A stretch of DNA of 64,000 nucleotides. Origin: Isosphaeraceae bacterium (GTDB lineage: Bacteria; Planctomycetota; Planctomycetia; Isosphaerales; Isosphaeraceae). Made by a program: the position numbers and the translations under genes. How positions within the stretch are numbered: the stretch's first letter is position 1; the number at the start of each line of letters is the position of its first letter. The stretch lies in assembly GCA_025356475.1 (NCBI GenBank), contig JANXSX010000122.1, forward strand, positions 1 to 64,000. The letters run 5' to 3'. Of the stretch, positions 23,892 through 32,860 are shown in pieces. The notes under the pieces were generated by a model that was not told the DNA's origin, ran no database searches, and saw only the letters and a list, made by a program, of their open reading frames with translations.

Positions 23892-25586
23892 ATGCGCATC
23901 CTAGTGGTCGTGGTCCTTGCTGCCGGAATGCTTGCTGCCCCGAGTGCGCACGGGGGCAACTTGCTTCGCGATGCGATCGATCAAGCGATCGAAGCGGGAC
24001 AAGCTGGCAAGCTTGGACCACCTGCAACCGATGGCGAGTTTCTCCGCAGAGTCACGCTTGACCTCACGGGACTGATTCCAACGAGTGCCGAAGCGCGGGC
24101 GTTTCTCGATGACCCATCGCCCTACAAGCGTGAGCGGCTGATCGATTCACTGGTCGATCGTCCTGAATATGCTCGACGGATGCAGGTGGTCTTCGACGTG
24201 ATGTGGCTGGAGCGGCGACCCAACGCACAGGTGCCCGCCGATGCCTGGCGGGGCTACCTCCGAAAGCAGTTCGCGGCGAATCGACCGCTCGATCAAGTTG
24301 TTCGCGAGATCCTCTCGGCAGACGGTTCCGATCCCAAGACCAGACCGGCGGCGGCATTCGCTCTCGAACGGGCGGGCGATCCTCATGTGATGACTCGAGA
24401 CGTGGCCCGAATCTTCCTGGGCCGTGACATTACCTGTTCGCAGTGCCACGACCACATCCTCTACGATGATTACAAGCAATCTCATTATTATGGGTTGTTT
24501 GCCTTCTTCAACCGCACGTATCTCGCCGATAACGGAGGTCCTGACGGTAAAGCGGCCCTAGGGGAACACGCGGAAGGGGATGTCACCTATAAATCGGTCT
24601 TCAAGAAAAAAGTCACCAGTACGACCGGCCCCCATGTGATCGACGCGACCGATGTGAAGGAGGCTCCGATCACCAAGGGAGAGGAATACTGGGCCTATCC
24701 AGTCGGCAAGGGCCGCGCAGTTCCTCGCCAGAGTCGGCGTGCCCTTCTCCCGGCACTCTTGACCTCCGAGCAGACCCCGGAATTTCGCAGAACGCTTGCG
24801 AATCGACTCTGGGCGATGATGATGGGGCGTGGGCTGGTTCATCCTGTCGACCTAGATCATAGTGATAACCCCGCCTCGCATCCTGAGTTGCTTGTGCTTT
24901 TGGGCGATTCCCTCGCCACGTCGGGTTATGACTTGAAAGCCTTTCTCCGCGAGCTCGCCAAGACCAGGGCGTACAGCCGATCGAGCGAACCACCCCCAGG
25001 CCTCTCGCCGGGCGACCTCGCTCCGGAGAAGTTTACCGTCGCGATCATGAAGCCGTTGACCCCGGAACAGATGGGATGGGCGGTGATGGGGGCGACTGGG
25101 GTGGTCTCGAACTACAAGCTCGCGGTTGAACATGATCTTTATGAGGTCAATCCCAAGCTCCGCGACCTCATCAAGTCAGATCCCAGACGTACACAGTTGG
25201 GGATTGAACTCGCGGAAGAGGAACTCCATCGGCGGCTCGACCCTTCGATTAATGGGTTCGTCCAGCACTTTGCACGCCCGCCTGGTCAGGCTCAAGACGC
25301 TCAGACCTCGACCGTCAATCAGGCCTTGTTCTTGACCAACGGCGACCCACTTCAGACCTGGCTCTCGAACGGCGGGACTTATCTGAACGGTCGGCTGGTC
25401 GCGCTGGCAGACCCATCCTCAGTCGCTGAGGAACTTTATCTGTCGACCTTGACCCGTCGCCCAACTCCTGAAGAGCGTGACGAGGTAACTCGTTACCTGG
25501 CGGATCGCGGCAAAGACCGTCCCCGGGCCATGCGCGAGCTGGCCTGGGCTTTATTGACCTCGACCGAGTTCCGATTCAATCATTGA
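23892..25586 (+). CDS. DUF1549/DUF1553 secreted protein
   Basis: 564 residues beginning with a Sec signal peptide (M-R-I-L-V-V-V-V-L-A-A-G-M-L-A-A-P-S-A-H-G). DUF1549 occupies about 25-200 with F-L-R-R-V-T-L-D-L-T-G-L-I-P, and the C-S-Q-C-H-D-H motif near 190 that could bind a haem or metal; DUF1553 fills the C-terminal half (N-R-L-W-A-M-M-M-G-R-G-L-V-H-P-V-D). Unlike the broken gene at the window start, there is no PSCyt1 domain. It is the first gene of a three-gene operon with a DUF1501 and a WD40 protein, a very common planctomycete arrangement, whose function is not established. Confidence 0.88.
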   Translation: MRILVVVVLAAGMLAAPSAHGGNLLRDAIDQAIEAGQAGKLGPPATDGEFLRRVTLDLTGLIPTSAEARAFLDDPSPYKRERLIDSLVDRPEYARRMQVVFDVMWLERRPNAQVPADAWRGYLRKQFAANRPLDQVVREILSADGSDPKTRPAAAFALERAGDPHVMTRDVARIFLGRDITCSQCHDHILYDDYKQSHYYGLFAFFNRTYLADNGGPDGKAALGEHAEGDVTYKSVFKKKVTSTTGPHVIDATDVKEAPITKGEEYWAYPVGKGRAVPRQSRRALLPALLTSEQTPEFRRTLANRLWAMMMGRGLVHPVDLDHSDNPASHPELLVLLGDSLATSGYDLKAFLRELAKTRAYSRSSEPPPGLSPGDLAPEKFTVAIMKPLTPEQMGWAVMGATGVVSNYKLAVEHDLYEVNPKLRDLIKSDPRRTQLGIELAEEELHRRLDPSINGFVQHFARPPGQAQDAQTSTVNQALFLTNGDPLQTWLSNGGTYLNGRLVALADPSSVAEELYLSTLTRRPTPEERDEVTRYLADRGKDRPRAMRELAWALLTSTEFRFNH

Positions 25587-25602
25587 TTGAGGAGTCCCAC
25601 CT

Positions 25603-26895
25603 ATGCGTTGTGAATACGCCTGCAACTCGGCTGAGCATACCCTCTCACGCCGTCGGTTTCTTGGTGGGATGGCGGCAGCCGGAACCGTCGGCATGGCGGG
25701 GGGCTTCAGCCGGTTCCTCCAACCCGCTGCCGCTGCCGCGATGAACGGAAAACAGAAGCACTTGCTCGTCGTCTGGCTAGCGGGGGGTGCGAGTCAGTTG
25801 GAAACGTGGGACCCGAAGCCGAAGACGATCACCGGCGGCCCGTTCCGCTCGATCGAGACCTCCGTCCCCGGCGTGAGGATCTCGGAACTGATGCCCAAGA
25901 CCGCCCGCCAGATGCACAGGATGGCGCTTGTACGTGGTGTGAACACACATGAAGACGATCACGGCAAGGGACAAGTGTTGATGCATACGGGAAGGCCGGA
26001 AGCCCCCGGCAATCCTCAGCCCCACCTGGGCTCACTCGCAGCCCGGTTCATGACCGACGAGTCGAACCCTTTGCCAGGCTACATTCACATCACACCCGGC
26101 GGAGGTGGATCGGGGACCTCGGAAGCCGCGTTCCTGGGGCCTAAATACAACGCGATGTTTGTGGGCAACGGTCAGCCCCCCGCGAATACCGCACGTTCAG
26201 GATGGTTCGATGAGCCCGGCGATGTCGCTCGGCACACAATGCGCCGTCAACTCAACGACCGGTTCGCCACACGACGCCGGACGGCAGATACGGAAGCTTA
26301 CACATCGACTTATGACCAAGCCCAGCAATTGATGGCCAGACGCGACGTGTTCGACGTGACCAAGGAACCCGCCGAGGTCCTCGCCCGCTATGGAACACAT
26401 GACTTCGGTCGCCACTGCATGCTTGCCAGGCGCCTGATCGAGGCTGGTTCCACCTACGTCCAGGTCTCGCATTCCAACTATGACACGCACAACGAGAACT
26501 TCTCGTTCCACCTGGAACAGGTCGGCGAATTTGATCAGAGCTTCGCCGCTTTGCTCGACGACCTCGCCCAGCGAGGACTGCTCGAACACACGTTAGTGGT
26601 TGTCATGTCTGAATTCGGTCGTACCCCGACCATCAATCAGCTCTATGGTCGTGATCATTGGAGCAAGGCCTGGTCGGTGGCGATGGCCGGCTGCGGGATT
26701 ACTGCTGGGAACGTCGTAGGTAAGACGAATGAGAAGGGGACCGAGGTCGTCGATCGTGAGGTTGGGGCAGGGCACCTGTTCCATACCATGCTAAGCGCAG
26801 TCGGGCTGGACCCCAAGGCGGGCTATGAGGTCGATGGCCGCTCGATCCAGATTGCCGACCCGGCCGCCGCTCCAATCAAAGAGCTGCTCATATGA
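25603..26895 (+). CDS. DUF1501 protein with Tat-type signal
   Basis: 430 residues. The N-terminus S-R-R-R-F-L-G-G-M-A-A-A-G-T is a twin-arginine signal. The DUF1501 core, an alkaline-phosphatase/sulfatase-fold relative, is recognised by W-L-A-G-G-A-S-Q-L-E-T-W-D-P-K near residue 55, Y-D-T-H-N-E-N-F near 290 and E-F-G-R-T-P-T-I-N with G-R-D-H-W near 345-355. GGAG sits ten bases before ATG. It follows the DUF1549 gene by 16 bases and overlaps the WD40 gene by four, so all three are one transcription unit acting at the cell surface. Confidence 0.9.
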   Translation: MRCEYACNSAEHTLSRRRFLGGMAAAGTVGMAGGFSRFLQPAAAAAMNGKQKHLLVVWLAGGASQLETWDPKPKTITGGPFRSIETSVPGVRISELMPKTARQMHRMALVRGVNTHEDDHGKGQVLMHTGRPEAPGNPQPHLGSLAARFMTDESNPLPGYIHITPGGGGSGTSEAAFLGPKYNAMFVGNGQPPANTARSGWFDEPGDVARHTMRRQLNDRFATRRRTADTEAYTSTYDQAQQLMARRDVFDVTKEPAEVLARYGTHDFGRHCMLARRLIEAGSTYVQVSHSNYDTHNENFSFHLEQVGEFDQSFAALLDDLAQRGLLEHTLVVVMSEFGRTPTINQLYGRDHWSKAWSVAMAGCGITAGNVVGKTNEKGTEVVDREVGAGHLFHTMLSAVGLDPKAGYEVDGRSIQIADPAAAPIKELLI

Positions 26896-27893
26896 ACGCA
26901 CCTGACCCGACTAAGATCAAGCTTGATCTCGACCTGACGCACGACCGACCCCTCGTCTCGTGCAAGTTCGACCCGACCGGCAAGTTCGTCTTCGCCGGCA
27001 CCGAGTCCGACGCCGTTGTCCGTTGGGATCTGGCGACCAAGACGAAAACGGTCATGGTTGGACACGAGACATGGGTCTTCGCCCTCGCGTTCACTCCCGA
27101 TGGCAAGGTCGCCCTCACAGGAGGCTGCGATGGTCGGCTGGTTCTCTGGCCAACGTCTGATGAGAAACCTGCCCCGATTCGGACCATTGATGCCCACACC
27201 GGTTGGGTGAACGCGATCGCCGTCAGCCGGGACGGTCAGCTTGCGGCGACGGTCGGCAACGACCGGATCGCTCGTCTCTGGTCGCTCGCCGATGGCTCAC
27301 TTGTCCAGGAACTTCCCGGACATGACAAGCCGGTCTACCAGATCAGCTTCGACCTTACAGGTCGATATCTCGTCACCGCAGATCTTCAAGGTCGAGTCAT
27401 CCAGTGGGATCTCGCCTCACGGAAGGAAGCGCGTCGATTCGACGCTGGCAAACTCTACGCCTATAACGGTGGCCAACAGGTCGACTATGGCGGCGTTCGA
27501 GATCTTTCCTTCAGCGCCGACGGAACACTCCTCGCATGTTCCGGTCTGATCGAAGCCTCAAATCCGCTAGGAGCTGTCAGCAACGCCGCGCTCGTCATTT
27601 TCGACTGGGCGACAGGGACCGAGAAGATCCTGCTTCGAGCCAAAGAGGACCTCAAAGGGGTCGGCTGGGGTGTGCGATTCCACCCGTCCGGCTTTGTCAC
27701 GATGCTTAATGGCGGCAATGGGGGAGGAATCCTGCTCTTCTTCCAACCCGCCGGCCCGAATGAGTTTCATAAGTTCGTCCTACCCAATACCGGTCGAGCC
27801 CTCGACCTCCACCCTGACTCCATGAGCTATGCCGTCGCGCATCACGATGGACACCTGCGGACGTACCGAATGCCCGTCAAAGCGACCGCATGA
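26892..27893 (+). CDS. WD40-repeat beta-propeller protein
   Basis: 333 residues with about six WD40-type blades, for example the blade ends V-V-R-W-D-L, L-V-L-W-P, I-A-R-L-W-S and V-I-Q-W-D-L. No signal peptide is visible, so it may stay in the cytoplasm, unlike its operon partners. Its ATG overlaps the DUF1501 stop (ATGA). Propellers of this sort serve as protein-binding platforms; the partner here is presumably linked to the DUF1549/DUF1501 pair. Confidence 0.87.
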   Translation: MNAPDPTKIKLDLDLTHDRPLVSCKFDPTGKFVFAGTESDAVVRWDLATKTKTVMVGHETWVFALAFTPDGKVALTGGCDGRLVLWPTSDEKPAPIRTIDAHTGWVNAIAVSRDGQLAATVGNDRIARLWSLADGSLVQELPGHDKPVYQISFDLTGRYLVTADLQGRVIQWDLASRKEARRFDAGKLYAYNGGQQVDYGGVRDLSFSADGTLLACSGLIEASNPLGAVSNAALVIFDWATGTEKILLRAKEDLKGVGWGVRFHPSGFVTMLNGGNGGGILLFFQPAGPNEFHKFVLPNTGRALDLHPDSMSYAVAHHDGHLRTYRMPVKATA

Positions 27894-27918
27894 ACCAGGG
27901 CTTTGTCGGCGGAATCCC

Positions 27919-28188
27919 TCAGTCGGGCAGGGGGTCGCTCCCCTTTGAGTCTTTTCGGTCGTCACTCTCGCAGAGGGGTGCCAAGTGGCGGGCACCGAAC
28001 AGGAAATAAGCCGCAAGAGCCAAGTCGGAGGTCGCGAACAGAAGCTGTTCGGTCGGGTTCGCGCGACTGGTCGTCTCAATCAGGCCGAGTTTGTAGTCAA
28101 CGAAGCCGGTGAGGTAAGTCGCCGCCCGCGTCACCATCCAGATGCCGAAAAGCCGGATGCCTAACACAAACCATTCACGTGGGTTCAT
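27919..28188 (-). CDS. Small membrane protein, unknown
   Basis: 89 residues with two hydrophobic segments (about 6-28 and 47-66) and a charged, aspartate-rich tail. A purine-rich GAGAGAA precedes the ATG by six bases. It is convergent with the WD40 operon and carries no domain I can name; the text has normal codon use for the region, so I consider it a real gene. Confidence 0.55.
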   Translation of the reverse strand: MNPREWFVLGIRLFGIWMVTRAATYLTGFVDYKLGLIETTSRANPTEQLLFATSDLALAAYFLFGARHLAPLCESDDRKDSKGSDPLPD

Positions 28189-28236
28189 TTCAAAGTTCTC
28201 TCGTCAAGAGTCGGCTGACAGCAAGTTTCAGAGAGG

Positions 28237-28518
28237 TCAGGCTCTCGACTGCCAGCGATCTGGATCTCGCTTGGTATGGTGGACGGCGATTACAACGATC
28301 CGATCGGGTTCCGCCCGATAATACACCGCGTAGGGGAAGCGCTTTGCCAGGACGTACCGGACGGTCTGATAGATGGGGGCTTGTTGAATGCGGTCGAGAA
28401 TAAACTAGATTTCGGCCAAGAACTCCTCTCTCAAGCTGGTACGTCTACCCTCGTACTACGTGCAGCTCTCATTGATCTCATCCCGGACTTCAGGCTCGAA
28501 GACCAGTGGGCGGTTTAT
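28237..28518 (-). pseudogene. Second RelE/ParE toxin, decayed
   Basis: The frame reads N-R-P-L-V-F-E-P-E-V-R-D-E-I-N-E-S at its start and F-P-Y-A-V-Y-Y-R-A-E-P-D-R-I-V-V-I-A-V-H near its end, closing D-P-D-R-W-Q-S-R-A, which is a canonical ParE toxin. It contains two internal TAG codons (probably from W and from E or Q) and its first codon is ATA where the antitoxin overlap predicts ATG (ATAA in place of ATGA). So it has lost start and continuity but almost no length: recent decay by point mutation. Confidence 0.8.
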
Positions 28519-28673
28519 CGGTGACGTCTCACGAACTCTTCGATCGCCTCCCAGGTGGTCACACTGTGTGGGTTCGCTGCCAATGCAGCCAAGCGGCGAT
28601 CGAGCTTTGCTTCGAGTTCCTCGGTCAACGCCGGCTCGTATTGTTCGTCGTGCAACCCATCCCCATGGACCAC
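28515..28673 (-). pseudogene. Remnant of an addiction-module antitoxin
   Basis: The C-terminal part of a TIGR02574-like antitoxin is legible: L-T-E-E-L-E-A-K-L-D-R-R-L-A-A-L, then N-P-H-S-V-T-T-W-E-A-I-E-E-F-V-R-R, ending at TAA overlapping the toxin. The usual N-terminal 25 to 30 residues are missing or out of frame; only a GTG at 28673 opens this frame. Confidence 0.6.
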
Positions 28674-29107
28674 CTACGATTTGTTTGACAACCGGAAAAG
28701 AAGCGGTCGACTCCGCTTTGTTGATTCAGCATATCCCTCCTGGTCGGCTCAGCCCAGCCCGATCGAGACGAGTCTGACCATCGAACCCGAGTAGGTCTCC
28801 ATTCCGACGATAGCCACTGGCAGCTTCTCGCCGAGAACGGGGTAAGACCAAGTTCTGGACACCTAGATTTGGAGAATGACCGCGTCATTTGGGGTCTTCG
28901 ACGCGGTTCCTGGGGAGCGATAGCTCATCATAGACCCCTGACCTCTCCGTTTATGTGGAATTCGCCAGGCAGCCCTTGACGTCGCGTTGAAAAAAAGTTC
29001 AACTTTGTTGATTGACACGCCCGAACGTGTCAAAATAGAGAAGAAGGTGCCAAGTTGACCTTCTCCTTCCCGCCTGCCAGATCGTGCATACCCCGGGGTC
29101 GACTCCG
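28674..29107. other. Intergenic region before the second DUF1501 gene
   Basis: The left part holds the eroded 5' end of the antitoxin; 28750-28985 shows nothing recognisable; the right part carries two inverted repeats described separately. Confidence 0.5.
28986..29033. promoter_or_regulatory. Two adjacent inverted repeats upstream of a DUF1501 gene
   Basis: GTTGAA (28986-28991) pairs with TTCAAC (28998-29003), and TTGACACG (29012-29019) pairs with CGTGTCAA (29026-29033) around six bases. The second contains a good -35 hexamer (TTGACA). They lie 75 to 120 bases before ATG 29108 and look like operators or a transcript hairpin. Confidence 0.45.
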
Positions 29108-30457
29108 ATGCTAACCATCTTCAGCCAGGGCCAGGGCCGTTATTGTGACGGGATCAGTCGGCGCGGCTTCTTGAAGATCGGTGGACTCTCACTAGGGGCC
29201 TCGACCCTCTCCTTGGCCGACCTCTTCCGCCTTGAGGCCAAAGGGGCGAGCCCTTCCAAGCGGCATAAGGCGGTGATCCACGTCTTCCTGGGGGGCGGCC
29301 CTCCCCACCAGGACATGTGGGATATCAAGACCGAAGCTCCCTCGGAAATTCGGGGCGAGTTCAAGTCGATCCACACGAACGTCCCAGGCATCGAGATCGG
29401 CGAGTGCTTCCCTCGGATCGCTCAGATCGCCGACAAGTCGGTCTTTATCCGGTCCGTGATGGGCGTGACAGACCGTCATGAAGCCTATCAGTGCAACACC
29501 GGCTGGCAGGAGAACGATCTCCGTCCGATCGGTGGCCGGCCGAGCTTGGGCTCGGTGGTTGCGAAGCTCCAAGGGCCGATCGACCCCGCAGTGCCCGCAT
29601 TCGTGGGGATGGCTGCTCCCACCCAGCATAAGCCATGGTCCGACGCCGGTACGGTCGGCTTCCTTGGACCGACCTACGCCCCGTTTAAGCCTGACGGTCC
29701 CGCCCTTGAGAATATGAAACTCAAAGGGATGACCCTCGAACAGCTTGGCGACCGGAAGAAGCTGATGACCAGCTTCGATGGCCTCCGACGCGATGCCGAC
29801 GCTTCGGGAGTGATCGCCGGTGTCGATAAAGACACAGCCTTGGCCTTCGATGTCCTGACCTCCAGCAAGCTGGTCGAGGCTCTGGACATCTCCAAGGAAG
29901 ACCCTCGGATTCGCGACCGGTACGGTGACGGCAAGCCCTACAAGTTTCAGTTCGACGGTGCTCCAACCGTAAACGAACAACTTTTGATGGCGCGTCGGCT
30001 CGTTCAAGCAGGGGTCCGCGTCGTGACCCTTTCCTATGGTCGATGGGATAGCCACGGCGACAACTTCAACCTCGTCCGAGACCACGGCGGCAAGCTCGAC
30101 CAGTGCTTGAGCGCCCTCGTCGAGGACCTGGCCGCTCACGATATGCTCGATGATACAACTGTCATCGCCTGGGGTGAGTTCGGTCGTACACCGCGCATTA
30201 ATGCTCAGGCAGGCCGTGACCACTGGGCACCGGTCTCGTGTGCCTATCTTGCGGGCGGAGGGATGCGGACCGGCCAGGTCATCGGCTCGACGAACCGGCT
30301 CGGCGAGCACGCCAAGGATCGTCCTGTTCATTTCCAGGAAGTTGTGGCGACCCTCTATCACAACCTCGGGATCGACCCGACAAGCGTGACGATCAACGAC
30401 CCAACCGGTCGTCCTCAGTACCTCACGGAACGTGGCCCAATGCGTGAGCTGGTTTGA
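29108..30457 (+). CDS. DUF1501 protein with Tat-type signal (second copy)
   Basis: 449 residues. The typical planctomycete start M-L-T-I-F, then D-G-I-S-R-R-G-F-L-K-I-G-G-L (twin-arginine signal), then the DUF1501 markers F-L-G-G-G-P-P-H-Q-D-M-W-D, R-W-D-S-H-G-D-N-F and E-F-G-R-T-P-R-I-N with G-R-D-H-W-A-P. ATG 29108 fits the family N-terminus; a GTG at 29084 adds eight residues. Unlike the copy at 25603 it has no DUF1549 partner next to it and stands alone behind two inverted repeats, so it is probably separately regulated. Confidence 0.88.
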   Translation: MLTIFSQGQGRYCDGISRRGFLKIGGLSLGASTLSLADLFRLEAKGASPSKRHKAVIHVFLGGGPPHQDMWDIKTEAPSEIRGEFKSIHTNVPGIEIGECFPRIAQIADKSVFIRSVMGVTDRHEAYQCNTGWQENDLRPIGGRPSLGSVVAKLQGPIDPAVPAFVGMAAPTQHKPWSDAGTVGFLGPTYAPFKPDGPALENMKLKGMTLEQLGDRKKLMTSFDGLRRDADASGVIAGVDKDTALAFDVLTSSKLVEALDISKEDPRIRDRYGDGKPYKFQFDGAPTVNEQLLMARRLVQAGVRVVTLSYGRWDSHGDNFNLVRDHGGKLDQCLSALVEDLAAHDMLDDTTVIAWGEFGRTPRINAQAGRDHWAPVSCAYLAGGGMRTGQVIGSTNRLGEHAKDRPVHFQEVVATLYHNLGIDPTSVTINDPTGRPQYLTERGPMRELV

Positions 30458-30469
30458 TCTCAGACCGCC

Positions 30470-31492
30470 TTAGCCGCCTTGGATCATTGAGGAAGCACTG
30501 ACAACTCGCCTTGTCTCCGCGACATCTTGACCGATTTGTTCCAGCAAGTCGTCAATCCCGGCGAACCTACGAGTGCCTCTTAAAGGTTTGTGGAGATCAA
30601 TCTCCATTCGGCGACCGTAGAGGTCGCCTGAGAAGTCGAGCAGGTGAACCTCCACTTTGCGGATTTGCTCGCCGAAGCTGACATTCGGCCCGATATGACA
30701 CGCGGCTGCGTGGCTTCCGACGAAACCTTCGACAGAGGCTCGGGCCGCATAGACCCCGTCGAGTGGGATCAAAGTATCGATCTCATCAAGGTTCGCAGTC
30801 GGGAATCCTAGGCCTGCGCCCCGACCGGCTCCGTGTGTGACGACCCCTCGGAGTCGGTGGGGTCTTCCCAAGAGCAGGGCCGCCGCATCGGCACGCCCCT
30901 CATTCAAGAGAATGCGAATGCGGCTGGAGGAAACCGCCACGCCGTCGACCTCGACGGGGGGCACGACTTCCAAACTCACTCCAGAGCTACCGCAGAGGAA
31001 CTCCAGGAGCGTGGCATTCCCCTCGCGATCGCGGCCGAATCCGAAATTCGAGCCTTCAACCAAGCCTTTCGCCGCGAATTGGTCGAGGACGACTCCTTGA
31101 AAGAACTCGCGGGCTGTGAGTTTCAGGAGCCAGTCTCCTGTGCGGAAGATGCCGACATCAGTGGCACCGGCGTCCTTCAAGAGGGCGACGTTTCGTTCAG
31201 TCCAGTTGAGTGGGATCGGAGCGGCTTCGGGGCGGAGCAAGGCAACGGGGTGCGGGTCGAACGTCAAGGCAACTGCGGCTACTCCCGCCGCATCCGCCCG
31301 GGCCCGAAGCCGTCTTAGAAGGTGGGCGTGCCCGTGGTGGACCCCATCGAAGTTTCCGATCGCCAGATAGCCCTCGCGTGCTCGCAGAGGGACCGCCGAA
31401 TCAAGGCTCTCCAGATTGATCAACGACACCAACCCCTTATCTGGCCTAGTCTTGGGATGTTCCTCTCTCCAGCGAGCCGGAGAGGTTCCCAT
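30470..31492 (-). CDS. ribF: Bifunctional riboflavin kinase / FAD synthetase
   Basis: 340 residues from ATG 31492, or 319 from a GTG at 31429 that matches the family start more closely. The nucleotidyltransferase half (about 40-200) has the G-N-F-D-G-V-H-H-G-H motif and T-F-D-P-H-P; S-S-S-R-I-R closes it. The riboflavin kinase half (about 205-335) has G-L-G-F-P-T-A-N-L and G-V-Y-A-A-R. It converts riboflavin to FMN and FAD in the cytoplasm. The gene is convergent with the DUF1501 gene and alone; no FMN riboswitch was seen upstream. Confidence 0.9.
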   Translation of the reverse strand: MGTSPARWREEHPKTRPDKGLVSLINLESLDSAVPLRAREGYLAIGNFDGVHHGHAHLLRRLRARADAAGVAAVALTFDPHPVALLRPEAAPIPLNWTERNVALLKDAGATDVGIFRTGDWLLKLTAREFFQGVVLDQFAAKGLVEGSNFGFGRDREGNATLLEFLCGSSGVSLEVVPPVEVDGVAVSSSRIRILLNEGRADAAALLLGRPHRLRGVVTHGAGRGAGLGFPTANLDEIDTLIPLDGVYAARASVEGFVGSHAAACHIGPNVSFGEQIRKVEVHLLDFSGDLYGRRMEIDLHKPLRGTRRFAGIDDLLEQIGQDVAETRRVVSASSMIQGG

Positions 31493-31669
31493 GGGATGTA
31501 TTATCCGCTTCAGAACGCTTTCGGGTCAATCCCGAGGGCTCAGGGCCGAAGAACCGATGTCGATCGGAGGTCAAGTGGTTAAGATACACCTGACCCCTAA
31601 CGCCAGGCTTGTCCACGAGTGCGTCGCGGTGGACGCTGCCGGTTCCTTTATCATAATCGGCCTGGATTG

Positions 31670-32860
31670 ATGAACGTCTTGATTCTGGGCGATGGTGGCG
31701 ACGAACTGGCCTGGGCCAGGGCGGTCGAGGGTCATCCAGACTTCACCCTTTGGGCGGCGTATCCCGGCTTCAAGGAGCTGGCGGACCTGCCGACCTCACC
31801 CGTCGATCTCGACGATGCCCTTGCGCTGGCGGGCGTCGATTTGGTCGTTGTCGGAGGTGAGCCCAAGTTCCGGGCGGAGGCTCTCCGACGTGTTGCTGTG
31901 GAAGGCTTGCCGACGATCTGCCTCCACCCCCCAGGACCGAATGCCGATCCCTATTACCAGGTTGCCTTGAGCGAGGCCGAGACCGGTTCCATCGTCGTGC
32001 CAGACCTGCCAATACGGCTTCACCCCGGGTTCCTCAAGCTCAAGCGAGCACTCGATCAAGCCGATCTCGGTGCCTTCCGGGAAGTCCGCCATGAGGTTTC
32101 GGTTGACGATCATGAGGGGAGTAGTAACCTCGTCCTGGAGGTCTTCCCGACCGCCGTCGATCCTGTTCGAGCCCTCATCGGTGAGATCGATACAGTCACC
32201 GCGACCGGCGAGCCGCTCGATGGGCCACCAACCCAGAGCTTGCTGGTCCAGGTACGCTCAGCGCAGGCGAAACGCGCTGAGGTTCGGATCACCGCAGGAG
32301 GTGAGTCCCCAGCCAGGCTGACCTTGATTGGGTCGGAAGGGACCATCGTCCTGGAATACGACCCCAGCTTTGAGACCAACGCACGAATCATCACGCGGGT
32401 TGGTGGGGTCGAATCCGAGGTCGACCTGCCGGCCTTTAATCCGTACGATGCGATTCTGCGAGTCTTGGTCCGGGCGATGGAGGCATCGTCCCCGCCAAAC
32501 CCGAGCCTGATCGACGGTACCCGAGCCATGGAACTGGCCGAGGCTTCGGCCCGGAGTCTTCGCCGCCATCGCACGATTGACCTTCATTATGAGGAGGTCA
32601 GCGAGGCGGGGAACTTCAAAACGGTGATGACCTCGGTCGGGTGCGTTGGGCTTTGGGGGGTCTTGCTGGCGTTGCCGATTGCCCTGGTTGGGCCTGCGTT
32701 TGGTGCGCCTTGGACGATCTATATCGCCTGGTTAATCCCTCCTTTTTTGGTGCTGTTCATCCTGCTGCAATCGCTGAAAATGGCGATCAAGCCTAAGCTC
32801 GATGGATCGTCGAAACGGAACCCGACCGTGAAGCCGGAGATGCTTGACGTTGAGTCCTGA
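31670..32860 (+). CDS. Gfo/Idh/MocA-like oxidoreductase with C-terminal membrane segments
   Basis: 396 residues. The N-terminal Rossmann part begins M-N-V-L-I-L-G-D-G-G-D-E and continues D-L-V-V-V-G-G-E-P-K-F-R, and the middle, with G-S-E-G-T-I-V-L-E-Y and a sugar-oxidoreductase-like C-terminal sheet, resembles Gfo/Idh/MocA enzymes. The glycine-rich loop differs from the usual G-x-G-x-x-G and the E-K-P motif is not visible, so catalysis is uncertain. Residues from about 325 to 370 form two transmembrane helices, an unusual anchor for this family. The stop overlaps the DedA gene by 17 bases. Confidence 0.6.
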   Translation: MNVLILGDGGDELAWARAVEGHPDFTLWAAYPGFKELADLPTSPVDLDDALALAGVDLVVVGGEPKFRAEALRRVAVEGLPTICLHPPGPNADPYYQVALSEAETGSIVVPDLPIRLHPGFLKLKRALDQADLGAFREVRHEVSVDDHEGSSNLVLEVFPTAVDPVRALIGEIDTVTATGEPLDGPPTQSLLVQVRSAQAKRAEVRITAGGESPARLTLIGSEGTIVLEYDPSFETNARIITRVGGVESEVDLPAFNPYDAILRVLVRAMEASSPPNPSLIDGTRAMELAEASARSLRRHRTIDLHYEEVSEAGNFKTVMTSVGCVGLWGVLLALPIALVGPAFGAPWTIYIAWLIPPFLVLFILLQSLKMAIKPKLDGSSKRNPTVKPEMLDVES

